Source: Prosopocoilus inquinatus
Taxonomy: Eukaryota > Arthropoda > Insecta > Coleoptera > Lucanidae
DNA: 64,000 nt
Assembly: GCA_036172665.1 (NCBI GenBank)
Contig: CM069869.1
Location: 2,542,001 to 2,606,000, forward strand
Direction of reading: 5' to 3'
Below are positions 23,841 to 33,899 of this stretch, piece by piece. Positions within the stretch are counted from its first letter, which is position 1; the number at the start of each line of letters is the position of its first letter. The notes under the pieces are model-generated. The model ran no database searches. It was not told the DNA's origin and worked only from the letters and a program-made list of their open reading frames with translations. The position numbers were made by a program, and so were the translations under genes.

Positions 23841-24554
23841 CCAGCCGCAGTACCTGAATTTTTCAATTTTTTTACCCGAACGATAGTTCAGTCAAAATTA
23901 AGGCTATCGAATATCTGCTTAAATCATGTAAATACGAAAATATTTCCGGATCTATGTAAGACGAACATATTAAAAGCTCTATTCCATCAACAAGAAAAGT
24001 AAAAAATTTAAAACTTAATACTTATAAACAAATAGACTTCGTAGAATAACATCTGTTGTATGAGGGCTAGATTTTATGGTTTGCAACAATTTTTTGCCTC
24101 TCCTTAGAATTTAAATTTGCTTATAAATTAACGCATTCTATTTTACTTTCAAATATGTTTAAGCAAGATTATTACAGTATATATTTTTAAACTTTTTTAA
24201 ACTCTCGATATTATAATTCGTTAAATTAAACATAAGTAGGTTGATTAATATTGGTGGACTCCCTTTCGAATTATATTAATATTCTTAAAACACTATTATG
24301 TAAATACACTAATTCGTTTTATTCAATTTCTTTTAGTTTAAATTGATCATAATTTGTCTTTACTTGATTCAATTTAACTTTATTTTATATTTGAGTTATC
24401 ATTTTGATTCTCTTTTGTTTCTTCTTTAGTGCTCTTCATTCGATTCGACTAATTGTAAGTGTTTCAGAATATTTACTTTCGTCATATCTTCATCACCGAT
24501 CGTCTTTTATTTTGCTTTTTCATTTTTTCAGATGATCCATTTTTTTCTAAAGAC
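23841..24554. other. T-rich flank that received the Polinton
   Basis: No gene. From about 24300 the DNA is T-rich with ATTCGATT and GATCGTCTTTT words like those beyond the right Polinton end (43850-44350). The Polinton therefore sits inside a pre-existing T-rich repeat. Confidence 0.5.
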
Positions 24555-24560
24555 GTCGGG

Positions 24561-24715
24561 AGTAGTAGGAATAGGCCGATTCTGGAACCTCCTCCGACCT
24601 TGACCAATAAAATTCAAGGTCAAGGTCGGAGGAGGTTCCAGAATCGGCCTATTCCTGACGTGACCCCACCATGAGCTTCAAGGTCAAGGTCATGACCTTG
24701 AGGTGACCTTGAAAT
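24561..24715 (+). repeat. Polinton left terminal inverted repeat with hairpin
   Basis: After AGTAGT, positions 24567-24605 and 24618-24656 are perfect 39-bp inverted arms around a 12-nt loop. Similarity to the right terminus continues through GACGTGACC to the ATGACCTTGAGGTGACC block. The first ~100 bp differ from the right end at about one base (in the loop). Confidence 0.93.
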
Positions 24716-25393
24716 GACCTTGAGGTGACCTTGAAATGACCGTGAGGTGAACTTGAGGTGACCTTGAAATGACCTTGAGGTGACCTTGAAATGACCTTGA
24801 GGTGACCTTGAAATGACCTTGTGGTGACCTTGAGATGACCTTGTGGTGACCTTGAAATGACCTTGAGGTGACCTTGAAATGACCTTGAGGTGACCTTGAA
24901 ATGACCTTGAGGTGACCTTGAGATGACCTTGAAATGACCTTGAGGTGACCTTGAAATGACCTTGAGGTGACCTTGAAATGACCTTGAAATGACCTTGAAA
25001 TGACCTTGAAATGACCTTGAGGTGACCTTGAGATGACCTTGAGGTGACCTTGAGATGACCTTGAGATGACCTTGAGGTGACCTTGAAATGACCTTGAAAT
25101 GACCTTGAAATGACCCTGAGGTGACCTTGGAATGACCTTGAGGTGACCTTGAAATGACCTTGAGGTGACCTTGAAATAACCTTGAGGTGACCTTGAAATG
25201 ACCTTGAGGTGACCTTGAAATGACCTTGAGGTGACCTTGAAATAACCTTGAAATGACCCCAAGATGACCTTGAAATGACCTCGAGGTGACCTTGAAATGA
25301 CCTTGAAATGACTCTGAGGTGACCTTTAAATGACCTTGGGGTGACCTTGAGGCGACCTTGAAATGACTGAGGTGACCTCGTAACGGACCTTGA
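24676..25393. repeat. 11-bp minisatellite TGACCTTGARR, about 65 copies
   Basis: The 11-bp unit alternates TGACCTTGAGG and TGACCTTGAAA with few changes over ~0.7 kb between the left TIR and the PolB gene. The reverse complement of each unit contains TCAAGGTCA, the extended AGGTCA half-site bound by FTZ-F1/ERR-type nuclear receptors. The 11-bp period places AGGTCA cores as direct repeats with 5-bp spacing. Because 33 bp (three units) is a multiple of three and the repeat has no stop in some minus frames, long low-complexity minus-strand frames arise; these are not genes. A replication, packaging or promoter role is possible. Confidence 0.9.
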
Positions 25394-25571
25394 AGCGCGG
25401 TGACTCAAATGTAATTGTTTTGAAATAACCCTGACGCAACCTGTTATTGAATATGTACCTATTTAAGGAGGTGTTTAATTTGATATCCGCAGACGACGGT
25501 TGACCCTCAGATTGAGTTTACCAACTTATTGAACGTAGTGAACGTGATAGTGCTTATTAAAATTATAAAAC

Positions 25572-28500
25572 ATGTTTGATTGCAATCAGTGTGGCAAACA
25601 ATTTACGCGAATCGATAATATGAATCGTCATTTGCGTACGTCATGCCAGGGAAAACGTTTGAAATTAGATGAAATTGCCGGACCGTCCAAAGTTGTTGAC
25701 CAGGTGAACGTTATGAAATGTGATGTGTGTGAAATATACGTCAGCAGAAAGTGTTTCTCAGCACATTTGCGTAGTAATTCACATAAAAGTAATGCTTTTG
25801 TGGTCGTCGATAACGGCGTGGAGAAGATAGCTGGTGCATTCGGAGATAAAATCGTAACGTACCGTATAACGGAACCTTACAATTATGTCGATGTCGAGGA
25901 TTTTATGTACAATATTCAAGAAAAAGTACTAACTTTGGTTCAAAGTATATTAGACATCCATAAAGCATTAAAGTGGAATGTGGAAATTTTCGGAGTATAT
26001 TTCTTAGATTCTAAAGAAAGTTCTGAGATAAAATCTTTTAACACCAAGAATAAAATAACTTGTTTTGGAACTGATATATACAATATATATCGTGATTTTG
26101 TAAACGAAATACATGTAAAAATGTCGGAATTTCAGGAGAGAGATTCAGGTAAAACAAATAATAGGTGCAATCGTTTAGAATAAAACTTAAAGTTGCAAAT
26201 ATTGTTACAGGATGGACTTTGTGCAGAATTTTATATATGGAAGTCAACATTAATAAATACAATCCACTGAAAGCATCCAGCTTCATGCCATTACCGTCTT
26301 CAATAAGTGCGAAGAAAGCTGTCATAAATGTCAGAAATAACGACAACGCTTGCTTTGCCTGGGCGATAACGTCAGCGATGTGTCAACCGACAGGTCTTCC
26401 TCAAAGGATGTCTTCGTATCCCCATTATAACACAGTAGCGGATTTCACTGACCTAGAATTTCCACTGAAAGTTTGTGACGTGAAGAAATTTGAAAGCAAG
26501 AACAATATTTCTATAAATGTCTACGGACTCGGTTCCCATTATAATGGTAAGGTTACGGTTGATGAAGTTGTAGGACCGTTACATTTTACTAAAAATAGAA
26601 AAAATATTCATATAAACTTATTATTAATTGATGACAACAACGGAAATACTCACTATTGTTGGATTAAAAATTTATCACGTTTAGTGTCAAAACAGACTTC
26701 ACATCACGGTCACGAGAAATATATTTGTGAAGGATGTTTAGTGTATTTTCCATGTATTGAAAAATTGCAACGACACGAGAGGGAAGACTGTAAAGTTATC
26801 AAAACAGTTTTACCATCGACAGAGTTAAAAATAAATAAGTATGGTGAATCTTTGCCAGAGAATATATTACAATTTGAAAATTTTGAAAAACAGTTAAAAC
26901 TTCCTTTTGTTATATATGCCGATTTCGAAGCATTGCTAAAACCACTGGACAGAGTAGAACCAAATCCAGATAAATCTTTCACTGTTAAGTGTTATGAACA
27001 CGAACCTCATTCATTTGCATATTACATTAAGTGCAGTTTCAATGCAAATTTGTCAATGTTAAAGTTATATCGCGGAGAGAATGCCGCCACGGAGTTTATA
27101 AAATGGTTAGAAAAAGATATTAAAGAAATTTACGATAAATATTTAAGTAAAATTGAGCCGATGACTGATTTAACACGAGAAGAAAAAGAGGCATACGACC
27201 GTGCAACAATGTGTCATATTTGTGAAAAACCAATATTAGATGTTAAGGAGAAGGTGCGTGATCACGAACATTTATCGGGAGCGTTTAGAGGTGCTGCTCA
27301 CTCTGTGTGCAACATTAATTTTAAAATACCAAAATTTATTCCAGTGTTTTTTCATAATCTTTCTAATTATGACAGTCACTTGTTTGTAAAGACAATGGCA
27401 TTAGAAGGTGAAGATGTGGACGTGATCGCACAAAATAAGGAAAAATATATATCCTTTTCGAAATTAATACACGTGGGGGATAAGACAGACTGTAAAGGTA
27501 AAAAGCGTAAAGTATATTTCAAAATAAGATTTGTAGATTCTTTTCGTTTCATGCAATCGTCTTTAGAGAAATTAAGTTCATACTTGGAAGATTGGCAATG
27601 TAGGGAAATTAGAAAATATTTTAACGATGAGGAGATGTTTAAATTAATACGTCAAAAAGGAATTTTCCCGTATTGTTTTATTGACTCACTCATGAAATTA
27701 GATTTTGCCACTTTACCTTCTAAGAAAGATTTTTATGATGTGCTGTATGATGAACACGTAAGTGATGAAGATTATGAGAGAGCACAGCGCGTTTGGAATT
27801 TATTTAACTGTAAAACTATGGGTGATTACAGTGATGTATACGTAACATCTGATGTTTTACTGTTGGCAGACGTATTTGAAAATTTCAGAGACCTTTGTAT
27901 TGATAATTACAAACTAGATCCTTGCCATTTTTTCACCGCTCCAGGATTAAGTTGGGATGCAATGTTAAGAATGACAAAAATTAAATTAGAGTTACTGCAA
28001 GATGTTGATATGCTACATTTTTTTAGAATGGGTATACGCGGTGGAGTGAGTATGTGCACTAAAAGAATCGAAAACGCTAATAATAAATTTGTGCATGGTT
28101 TTGACTCTAAGAAGGCAACTAAATATTTACTATATCTTGATGCTACAAATCTGTACGGTCACGCAATGTGTTCCAGATTTCCGTGGGGAGAATTTACTTG
28201 GTTGTGTACAGAAGAGATTAACAATCTTAACATTTCAGAGTTAGAAGAAAATTCAGATGTCGGGTACATATTCGAAGTAGATTTGGAATACCCGACTCAT
28301 TTACATGACAACCACAACGAATTACCATTTTGTCCGGAAAACATAATTCCTCCAAATTCGAAATATGGTAAACTTATTCCAAATCTGTACAACAAAAGGA
28401 AATACATAATTCACTATTTAAATCTGAAACAATGTTTGGAAAATGGTTTAATATTAAACCAAATTCATAGGGCAATTAAATTTAAGCAATCTCGTTGGCT

Positions 28501-29425
28501 AAAAATATACATAGACTTTAATTCACAAAAACGAGCTGAAGCTAAAAACGAATTCGAAAAAAATTTTTACAAATTATTAAATAATAGTGTTTTCGGTAAA
28601 ACTATGGAAAATGTTGAGAATCGCGTCGACATTAAATTGGCCACCAGCTGGGAAACCCATAATCGAAGACCGGGAGCTGAATCATTGATAGCTAAACCAA
28701 ACTATAAATCGAGTAAAATTTTTAGTGATCACCTGGCCGCAATAGAATTATGCAAAGTACAAGTAAATTATAATAAACCTTTATACGTAGGGTTTTGTGT
28801 TTTGGAAATATCAAAAACAGTAATGTACGATTTTTATTACAATTTTATAAAGCGAAAATATAACAATAGAGCAGCTTTATTATATACTGATACGGATAGT
28901 TTAATACTGACCGTTAATACTGATAATGTATACGATGACATAAAGCAAAATTTAGATAAATTTGATACTTCAAATTACCCACCGAATAATGTACATGAAA
29001 TGCCTCGAACTGAATCAGTTATTGGACGATTTAAAGACGAATACGCAGGACAGGTTATAGAATCTTTTATCGGGACCGGTGCGAAAGCCTACTGTGTAAA
29101 GCTTATTTCAAAATGTACTAAGAAAGCAAAAGGTGTTAAAAAATACGTTATAGATAAATACTTATCTGTAGATGACTACAAAGAAATCATTGAACGAGAT
29201 GGTTTTATTTTTAAAAAGATGTACGTGTTTCACTCAGATTTTCATACGGTGTATACAGAGTTGAAAAATAAAATTGCCTTATCATCTAAAGACGATAAAC
29301 GTTATATTTTGGATGACAAAATTCATACTCTGGCGTGGGGTCACCATAAAATTGCTGATATAGAAAGAGATAAAACACTAAAAGAACTAATTGAAAAACT
29401 GGAAAAAGAATTAGAAAATAAATAA
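25572..29425 (+). CDS. POLB: Polinton protein-primed DNA polymerase B (spliced)
   Basis: Replicates the element by protein priming; family B with 3'-5' exonuclease. Two frames, 25572-26148 and 26211-29425, are joined by a predicted 62-bp GT-AG intron, giving about 1263 aa. Order: N-terminal C2HC/C2H2 fingers (CNQCGKQF, residues 4-25; CDVCEIY, ~50-71), a third finger (CEGCLVYF), ExoI YADFEALL (~427), Zn-type CHICEKP...RDHEHLSGAFRGAAH block, ExoII HNLSNYDSHLF, Pol motif A LYLDATNLYGH (~832), motif B LLNNSVFGKT (~980), motif C YTDTDS (~1085). The only rightward gene; AATAAA overlaps the stop (29421-29426) and it converges on the integrase gene. The start is the first ATG, directly before the first finger. 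No catalytic residue appears lost. Confidence 0.95.
26149..26210 (+). other. Predicted intron in Polinton PolB
   Basis: Donor CAG|GTAAAAC and acceptor TTGTTACAG|GATGG. It is 62 bp, AT-rich, with in-frame stops. Removal restores a split Gly codon in the conserved ERDSGW-type motif and joins the two PolB frames in phase 1. Without splicing, the frame ends within the intron. Confidence 0.82.
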
Positions 29426-29536
29426 AGTATGTTTTATCTATAAGTTCTGTTAGAAAGTAAATAAATTAATTTGTAAAATTCATTTATTGTGTATTGTGAG
29501 TATTGTATGTTTACAGTTGTAGTTAATAAATATTTA

Positions 29537-30481
29537 TTATAAAACATTGCGTTTTGGTATCCATGAATCATGTTTAGAACTCAATCCTAAATAACTTACG
29601 AGCGCCTTATTACCTTTTTCTCTCAATACATTAATTAAATATATATCTGGATGTTTTACTTTTTGTAACTCGTACTCATAAAACCCACCAAGAATGGCTT
29701 CACCATCAGCGTCTTTAATTAGATATGTTCTGGGATTAGTATTCTGCACCGACGAAATGGTAAATATTTCGTTGGACAAATTCGGAGTGTACATCTTCGA
29801 AAATGCTTGTCTGTATTTACTGATGCGCACATGATCTCCAATTTTAAATTTTGCAATTCTTGGATCCACAATTTTAAGGTTGCTGTAGACGGACTGTAAA
29901 ATACTTTGCGCATTTCTTTGATTTATCTTGCTGGGTTTGTAACCCGTCGTACTGTGAACAGTGTTATTGTATTCTTCAATTAGCCTTGGTAATAAATTGA
30001 ACCATCCGAAATTTCCTTGCATGCTAAATTCTTTCCACATTTTTTGTTTTAGGGTTCTATTAAATCTTTCGACTATCGAACTTTTTAAATTAGAGTATGC
30101 GCTATAGTGATTAATTCTATATTTCTTCATTAAATTTTGGAACTCTGCATTGTAAAATTCCTTTCCGTTATCTGTTTGTATATTTTTCGGTACAGAATTT
30201 CTACCTTCAGATAAAATCGATTGAAAAGCTTTGGTTACTTCTTTACCTGTCTTATTTTTTAATGGTATTCCCCAAGCATACTTGGAAAATGCGTTGATCA
30301 CTGTCAGAATGTATTTGTATCCTTTGTTTATCTTGGCATAAGGTAGCATTTCAATTAAGTCTGCTTGGAAGAGATCTCTGAGTCCTTTTATTATTACTCG
30401 ACGACGGCGAAAGTTTTTCCTTGCTGGTTTGTGCAACTCATTAACAACATCACGTTTCACATTAGAAGATAGATTAGACAT
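29537..30481 (-). CDS. INT: Polinton retroviral-type integrase (314 aa)
   Basis: Inserts the element's ends into host DNA, giving the 6-bp duplication. The RVE catalytic core shows Asp41 in FQADLIEM, Asp104 in QTDNGKEF and Glu138 in SSIVERFNRTLK, a DDE triad with 33 residues between the last two. The C-terminal part includes an SH3-like KFKIGDHVRISK stretch and a chromodomain-like end (YLINVLREKGNKALVSY...SWIPKRN), as in other Polinton integrases. No N-terminal HHCC finger is visible, only a basic RKNFRRRRV stretch. The start overlaps the end of the next upstream gene by 8 bp. The minus-strand AATAAA overlaps the stop (29533-29538). Appears intact. Confidence 0.95.
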   Translation of the reverse strand: MSNLSSNVKRDVVNELHKPARKNFRRRRVIIKGLRDLFQADLIEMLPYAKINKGYKYILTVINAFSKYAWGIPLKNKTGKEVTKAFQSILSEGRNSVPKNIQTDNGKEFYNAEFQNLMKKYRINHYSAYSNLKSSIVERFNRTLKQKMWKEFSMQGNFGWFNLLPRLIEEYNNTVHSTTGYKPSKINQRNAQSILQSVYSNLKIVDPRIAKFKIGDHVRISKYRQAFSKMYTPNLSNEIFTISSVQNTNPRTYLIKDADGEAILGGFYEYELQKVKHPDIYLINVLREKGNKALVSYLGLSSKHDSWIPKRNVL

Positions 30482-30857
30482 TTTCAGTTAGAACTCGTTT
30501 TCTTACGATGAATTCAACAAATAATGGAACTGCACAAACTAAAGATGTGCAAGTAAACGAGATTTGATCTCCCACATTCAACGTTCTTCCAATTAAAGTA
30601 TCAGTACAATTTATAGCGTTGATGGATACTGTAATGTTGACAATAGTAGGTTGATGAATAAGTACTTTTTTAACAACGCAAGTTTCTTGGATCGTATACG
30701 TCGTTTGGTGACCTCTATTTGAAAGCAAATACACACTTTCGGCGTTAAGCTCTTGACTCTGAAAGTCTAATAATGTTTCGTAAAATAATGGTGTAGCAGC
30801 AATGTGTTTGAAAACTGTGTGTTTATGAACGTGTCTTCCAAACTTATCAATAGTCAT
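30474..30857 (-). CDS. Small Polinton protein, unknown (127 aa)
   Basis: I cannot assign a function. It begins with a KFGRHVHKHTVFKH stretch reminiscent of short proteins found beside the integrase in other insect Polintons. The rest is rich in predicted beta-strand residues (VNITVSINAI, LIGRTLNVGDQISFTC, AVPLFVEFIVR), compatible with a small virion surface or fibre-like protein. Lies between the 408-aa gene and the integrase on the same strand and overlaps the integrase start by 8 bp, suggesting co-expression. Confidence 0.7.
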   Translation of the reverse strand: MTIDKFGRHVHKHTVFKHIAATPLFYETLLDFQSQELNAESVYLLSNRGHQTTYTIQETCVVKKVLIHQPTIVNITVSINAINCTDTLIGRTLNVGDQISFTCTSLVCAVPLFVEFIVRKRVLTENV

Positions 30858-30925
30858 TGTGAATCAATCAACAACTATGTGAAACTGAAATGTGTGCTCG
30901 CTTGCACTCCACTAAATACTACAAT

Positions 30926-32152
30926 TTACAAAATAATTTTAGCCTCTTTTAATTCTTCAATGATCGCTATGATTTCATTGTTATGTGCGGAGTGACCTGC
31001 TGATTTGGATGCGTTCAATAAACGCAATCGTTCTACTAGTTCGTTAGGATCATCCCAGTATTGATACTGCAAACATTTGTTAGGTACAAGCTTTTTCTCC
31101 AAAGCTCCACCTGTTTTCCAGCTTCGCGCCCACCAAACGTTTGGTGGTTTTCCCTGAATTATTGGTTTTATAATATTCACATATTTAAATCCTCTGCTTG
31201 CAGATATTCGCCCTGAGGGATTATAATTAACTTTAAACGCACTAGTTCTTCTCAATATATCTCTATAGTCTCGCACATCGTGAAACGTAAATTTCTCTGG
31301 ATTTTTCTTAAAAACCAGCTCGTATAAACCTTTAGTACCCTTATACGCCAAGTCTCCAATTACAAGATCGGGACCGTCAAACTTAAGCTCCTGGTTCCCA
31401 ACAAACAATCTCTCATCTTCTTCTCTTACACCGTATTTTGTATCGAATTCATTTTCTACATCAGTTTCAAATCGTGTAACATAATCACGTGCTAACGGAT
31501 GATACGATTCTAAGGCAGCTTCCACCAGCGGTGATTCTAATCTAGTCCGAAGTAATGATTTTCGTTCTTCTAGAAGTGTACGAGCATGAGCCAGGGATTC
31601 GTCCGCAGGGGGGTTACTGCTTTCGGTGTCATATTCTTCTGCTTCTTCATAAACAGATTTTGAAGTTGGAGATGTGGACTTTTCATGAGGAACCTCAAGA
31701 ATTTCTTCATCTTCTAAGATGGAAGGTTGTTTAATTTCACGTCCAAGTGGCGTTGAAGTACCCACATCATGCTCCTCTGACAATCCAATTCGCGACGAAG
31801 GATCGGATTTTAATTTATAACTCGGTCTTCTTCGTATGAAAGAAGGATCAGATCTCAATTTATAAATCGGTCTTTTTCGTAGGAAAGAACTCTTTGGCTC
31901 CTCTTTCAATCTCTTTTCACTGGCTTCGTATGACTGTTGCTCCTCTTTCATAGGTAATACGCTGCGAACAACATCTAGCTTATTGACAATATCTCGGAGT
32001 GGCTCTACAATAGGTGAATAAGTTGTCTGCAGATACTTTTTTGATTGCTCCGCATGATGTTTTGCTTGTGCAATATCGGATTTAAGTGTTTTTAATTTAG
32101 TACGCAAACTTTCGCGCGCAGTGGCTAATTCTGCTTTAAGTTTGTTACTCAT
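30926..32152 (-). CDS. Conserved Polinton protein with coiled-coil N-terminus (408 aa)
   Basis: Function unknown. Residues ~1-70 form a charged, Leu-heptad helix (likely coiled coil). Residues ~75-200 are Ser/Glu/Pro-rich with a near-duplicated Arg-rich motif (SFLRKRPIYKLRSDPS / SFIRRRPSYKLKSDPS). The last ~180 residues carry a conserved block (GDLAYKGTKGLYELVF, GRISASRGFKY, YWDDPNELVERLRLL, HNNEIIAIIEEL) that I recognise from uncharacterised Maverick-linked insect proteins. No enzymatic motif is evident. A scaffold or tegument-like role is a guess. Confidence 0.8.
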   Translation of the reverse strand: MSNKLKAELATARESLRTKLKTLKSDIAQAKHHAEQSKKYLQTTYSPIVEPLRDIVNKLDVVRSVLPMKEEQQSYEASEKRLKEEPKSSFLRKRPIYKLRSDPSFIRRRPSYKLKSDPSSRIGLSEEHDVGTSTPLGREIKQPSILEDEEILEVPHEKSTSPTSKSVYEEAEEYDTESSNPPADESLAHARTLLEERKSLLRTRLESPLVEAALESYHPLARDYVTRFETDVENEFDTKYGVREEDERLFVGNQELKFDGPDLVIGDLAYKGTKGLYELVFKKNPEKFTFHDVRDYRDILRRTSAFKVNYNPSGRISASRGFKYVNIIKPIIQGKPPNVWWARSWKTGGALEKKLVPNKCLQYQYWDDPNELVERLRLLNASKSAGHSAHNNEIIAIIEELKEAKIIL

Positions 32153-32241
32153 GGTGCATCCGCATCCTTTAACGTCTGTTACAGTACTGAAGAACTGTAG
32201 AACTATGTAAAAATGAAAGAACTATGTAAAATGTAGTGGTT

Positions 32242-32952
32242 TTAAAGATATATGTACGTGTCGAATCCTTTACGATATCTCCCTGCGTTTATGGAACAAT
32301 CGGTATCAATAACTAAGAAACCAAACGGTTCCTTCCAACAAGCGTAACAGATATTACGAAACTGGTCCATAGTCATATCTCCGCTGACGTAATCATCGTA
32401 AACGTGTTTCAAATTTGTGAAATCTTGACGAAATAGTATTAAGAAATTACAATTATCACGAATCATTTGTTTGGGTATTGCACTGTAAGTTTGACTTAAA
32501 TAAAAGCAGTCAACATTTCTATGACGTCCAAAGGAGAAATATTCTTTAATTAAATTTTGTGTAGTACACTGAACATCATCAAAAACAACGACTGAATATT
32601 CTTTTACATTTGTAGGTGACACCATTTTTTCAATATCGGAAATTTCAAAGTAGCCTATTTCGGGCACTGTTGATAGCAAATGTCGGAGAAATTTATACTT
32701 CCCCTGAGATAAGGTCTTACAGCAGATGTATAAATTTTGGAAACGTAATCCGTTCGGATGGGTTAATAATGTCACTAAGGAATTACTTTTACCAGCCCCT
32801 GAGCTCCCGCTAATGATAACGCGTTTACTTGATCCTCCGAAGAGAACACTGTGACGTTTAAAGGTTTCATTTGCGATTGCATCGTCGAAATTTTGTACGG
32901 GTAACTTTAAAGACTGTTGTTGAAACTTCATATTTAAAATAATATTTTTCAA
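32242..32952 (-). CDS. ATP: Polinton genome-packaging ATPase (A32/FtsK-HerA-like, 236 aa)
   Basis: Expected to pump element DNA into capsids. Walker A is ISGSSGAGKSNS (residues ~47-58), Walker B VVVFDDVQC (~122-130), followed by the sensor-like FYLSQTYSAIPKQMIRDN region typical of Polinton and poxvirus A32-type ATPases. Length is normal for the family. Two Met codons occur close together (residues 1 and 8); the first is used here. A TATA-like TTTATATAG lies ~100 bp upstream. Intact. Confidence 0.92.
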   Translation of the reverse strand: MKNIILNMKFQQQSLKLPVQNFDDAIANETFKRHSVLFGGSSKRVIISGSSGAGKSNSLVTLLTHPNGLRFQNLYICCKTLSQGKYKFLRHLLSTVPEIGYFEISDIEKMVSPTNVKEYSVVVFDDVQCTTQNLIKEYFSFGRHRNVDCFYLSQTYSAIPKQMIRDNCNFLILFRQDFTNLKHVYDDYVSGDMTMDQFRNICYACWKEPFGFLVIDTDCSINAGRYRKGFDTYIYL

Positions 32953-33023
32953 AAATATTCAAAATATTTTTGCTCCTTACAACACGTTATTAATTTCCTC
33001 GTTACCAAACGCGATACTCTATT

Positions 33024-33060
33024 ACTGTGTTGTAGTTATCAATATCAACTGCTATATAAA
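33024..33060 (-). promoter_or_regulatory. Putative TATA box and initiator for ATPase gene
   Basis: On the minus strand TTTATATAG (33052-33060) is followed about 30 bp later by ACACAGT (around 33023-33029), an initiator-like site. The ATPase ATG is at 32952. Confidence 0.5.
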
Positions 33061-33113
33061 CACTCTTTAAAACTCATAAATTATTTATTTAAATAAATAT
33101 AATAAATTAATGT

Positions 33114-33203
33114 TCCTAACTAACTAAATTAATATTTCTAACTAAATTAATATTTCTAACTAAATTAATATTTCTAACTCTAACTAAATTAATATCTCTA
33201 ACC
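33114..33203. repeat. 17-bp tandem repeat (TAACTAAATTAATATTT)
   Basis: Four to five near-identical AT-rich units between the ATPase promoter and the small downstream gene inside the Polinton. Confidence 0.8.
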
Positions 33204-33231
33204 TAAACTCTGATTAATGCTCTAATGCTCC

Positions 33232-33662
33232 TCACTGTAAAAAATAAGATGTTATTAAAATGTTGAAAGGTAATGAACGATAACGAACCCAAGATTCATC
33301 CATCGTGGATTCCACTTCCACCTCTCCCCTTTCCTCCTCCTCCACCTCCACCTTTAGTGGTAAAGGCCGAGGTAGAGGCTCCAACACTGGCGGCGCAAAC
33401 ACCCTCCTTTTTAGGCGGATGCGTTGAGGCGCCGCCACTTGCTGCACCGGCGGCCTTCGTTCAGGTGTGGCCGCCGCTAGCGGCGTTGGAGTGTAGCTGG
33501 GTGAAGGTGACCGTTCGATACGTGGATGAACCATGCGATAATTAACTACCGCCGTTTCCGCATTAATCAGAGTTCCGTCCATTAACTGAAAAAGTAAATA
33601 ATCAAAAATATAAACCGTAAAATACAAATTAGATTACTCACTTTCAGTTCCACTTGCCTCAT
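33232..33662 (-). CDS. Pro-rich Polinton protein, predicted spliced (about 124 aa)
   Basis: Function unknown. The main exon (33585 down to 33232) encodes DGTLINAETAVVNYRM, then a Pro/Arg/Ala-rich middle and an acidic Glu-Val stretch. It has no good ATG of its own at its 5' end apart from an internal Met. A predicted 56-bp intron (33586-33641; GTGAGT donor, TTTTTCAG acceptor) joins it in frame to a 21-nt exon starting ATGAGGCAAGTGGAA at 33662. A second intron (33705-33774; GTATGT...TTTTACAG) would lie in the 5' leader. GC content of the middle part is higher than its neighbours. Confidence 0.6.
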
Positions 33663-33899
33663 AAAAATTGATTTCACGAGAGGCACGTTTGGTGAAGAAC
33701 TAATCTGTAAAACGAATAACAATTATTAAAAATTGTACAAAGAAAAATAATTTTTTATATCCTCGAAAACATACCTAATACCTCGACAACATTTCCAACT
33801 TCATGTGAGGAACATACCATTAAACAGCAATATAATTCACAGACATATCTACTTAAGAGAAGAAGTTAAATCTTAAGACACTAAATCAAACTTAATCTT

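Noticed and set aside
24620..25408. Long minus-strand open frames (262 and 190 aa) of repeating Phe-Gln-Gly-His-Leu-Lys-Val type
   Set aside because: They arise from the 11-bp minisatellite, which lacks stops in these frames. The product would be pure low-complexity repeat and overlaps the TIR.
25572..26183. Zinc-finger ORF as a separate Polinton transcription factor gene
   Set aside because: Its end runs into an intron-like segment. The sequence before it and the following frame form one motif known from PolB proteins, so it is treated as the PolB N-terminus.
33273..33545. Plus-strand Pro-rich frame opposite the 124-aa gene; similar shadows at 34711-35046, 41438-41742 and 39664-39906
   Set aside because: They are antisense to leftward Polinton genes with better motif and splice context.
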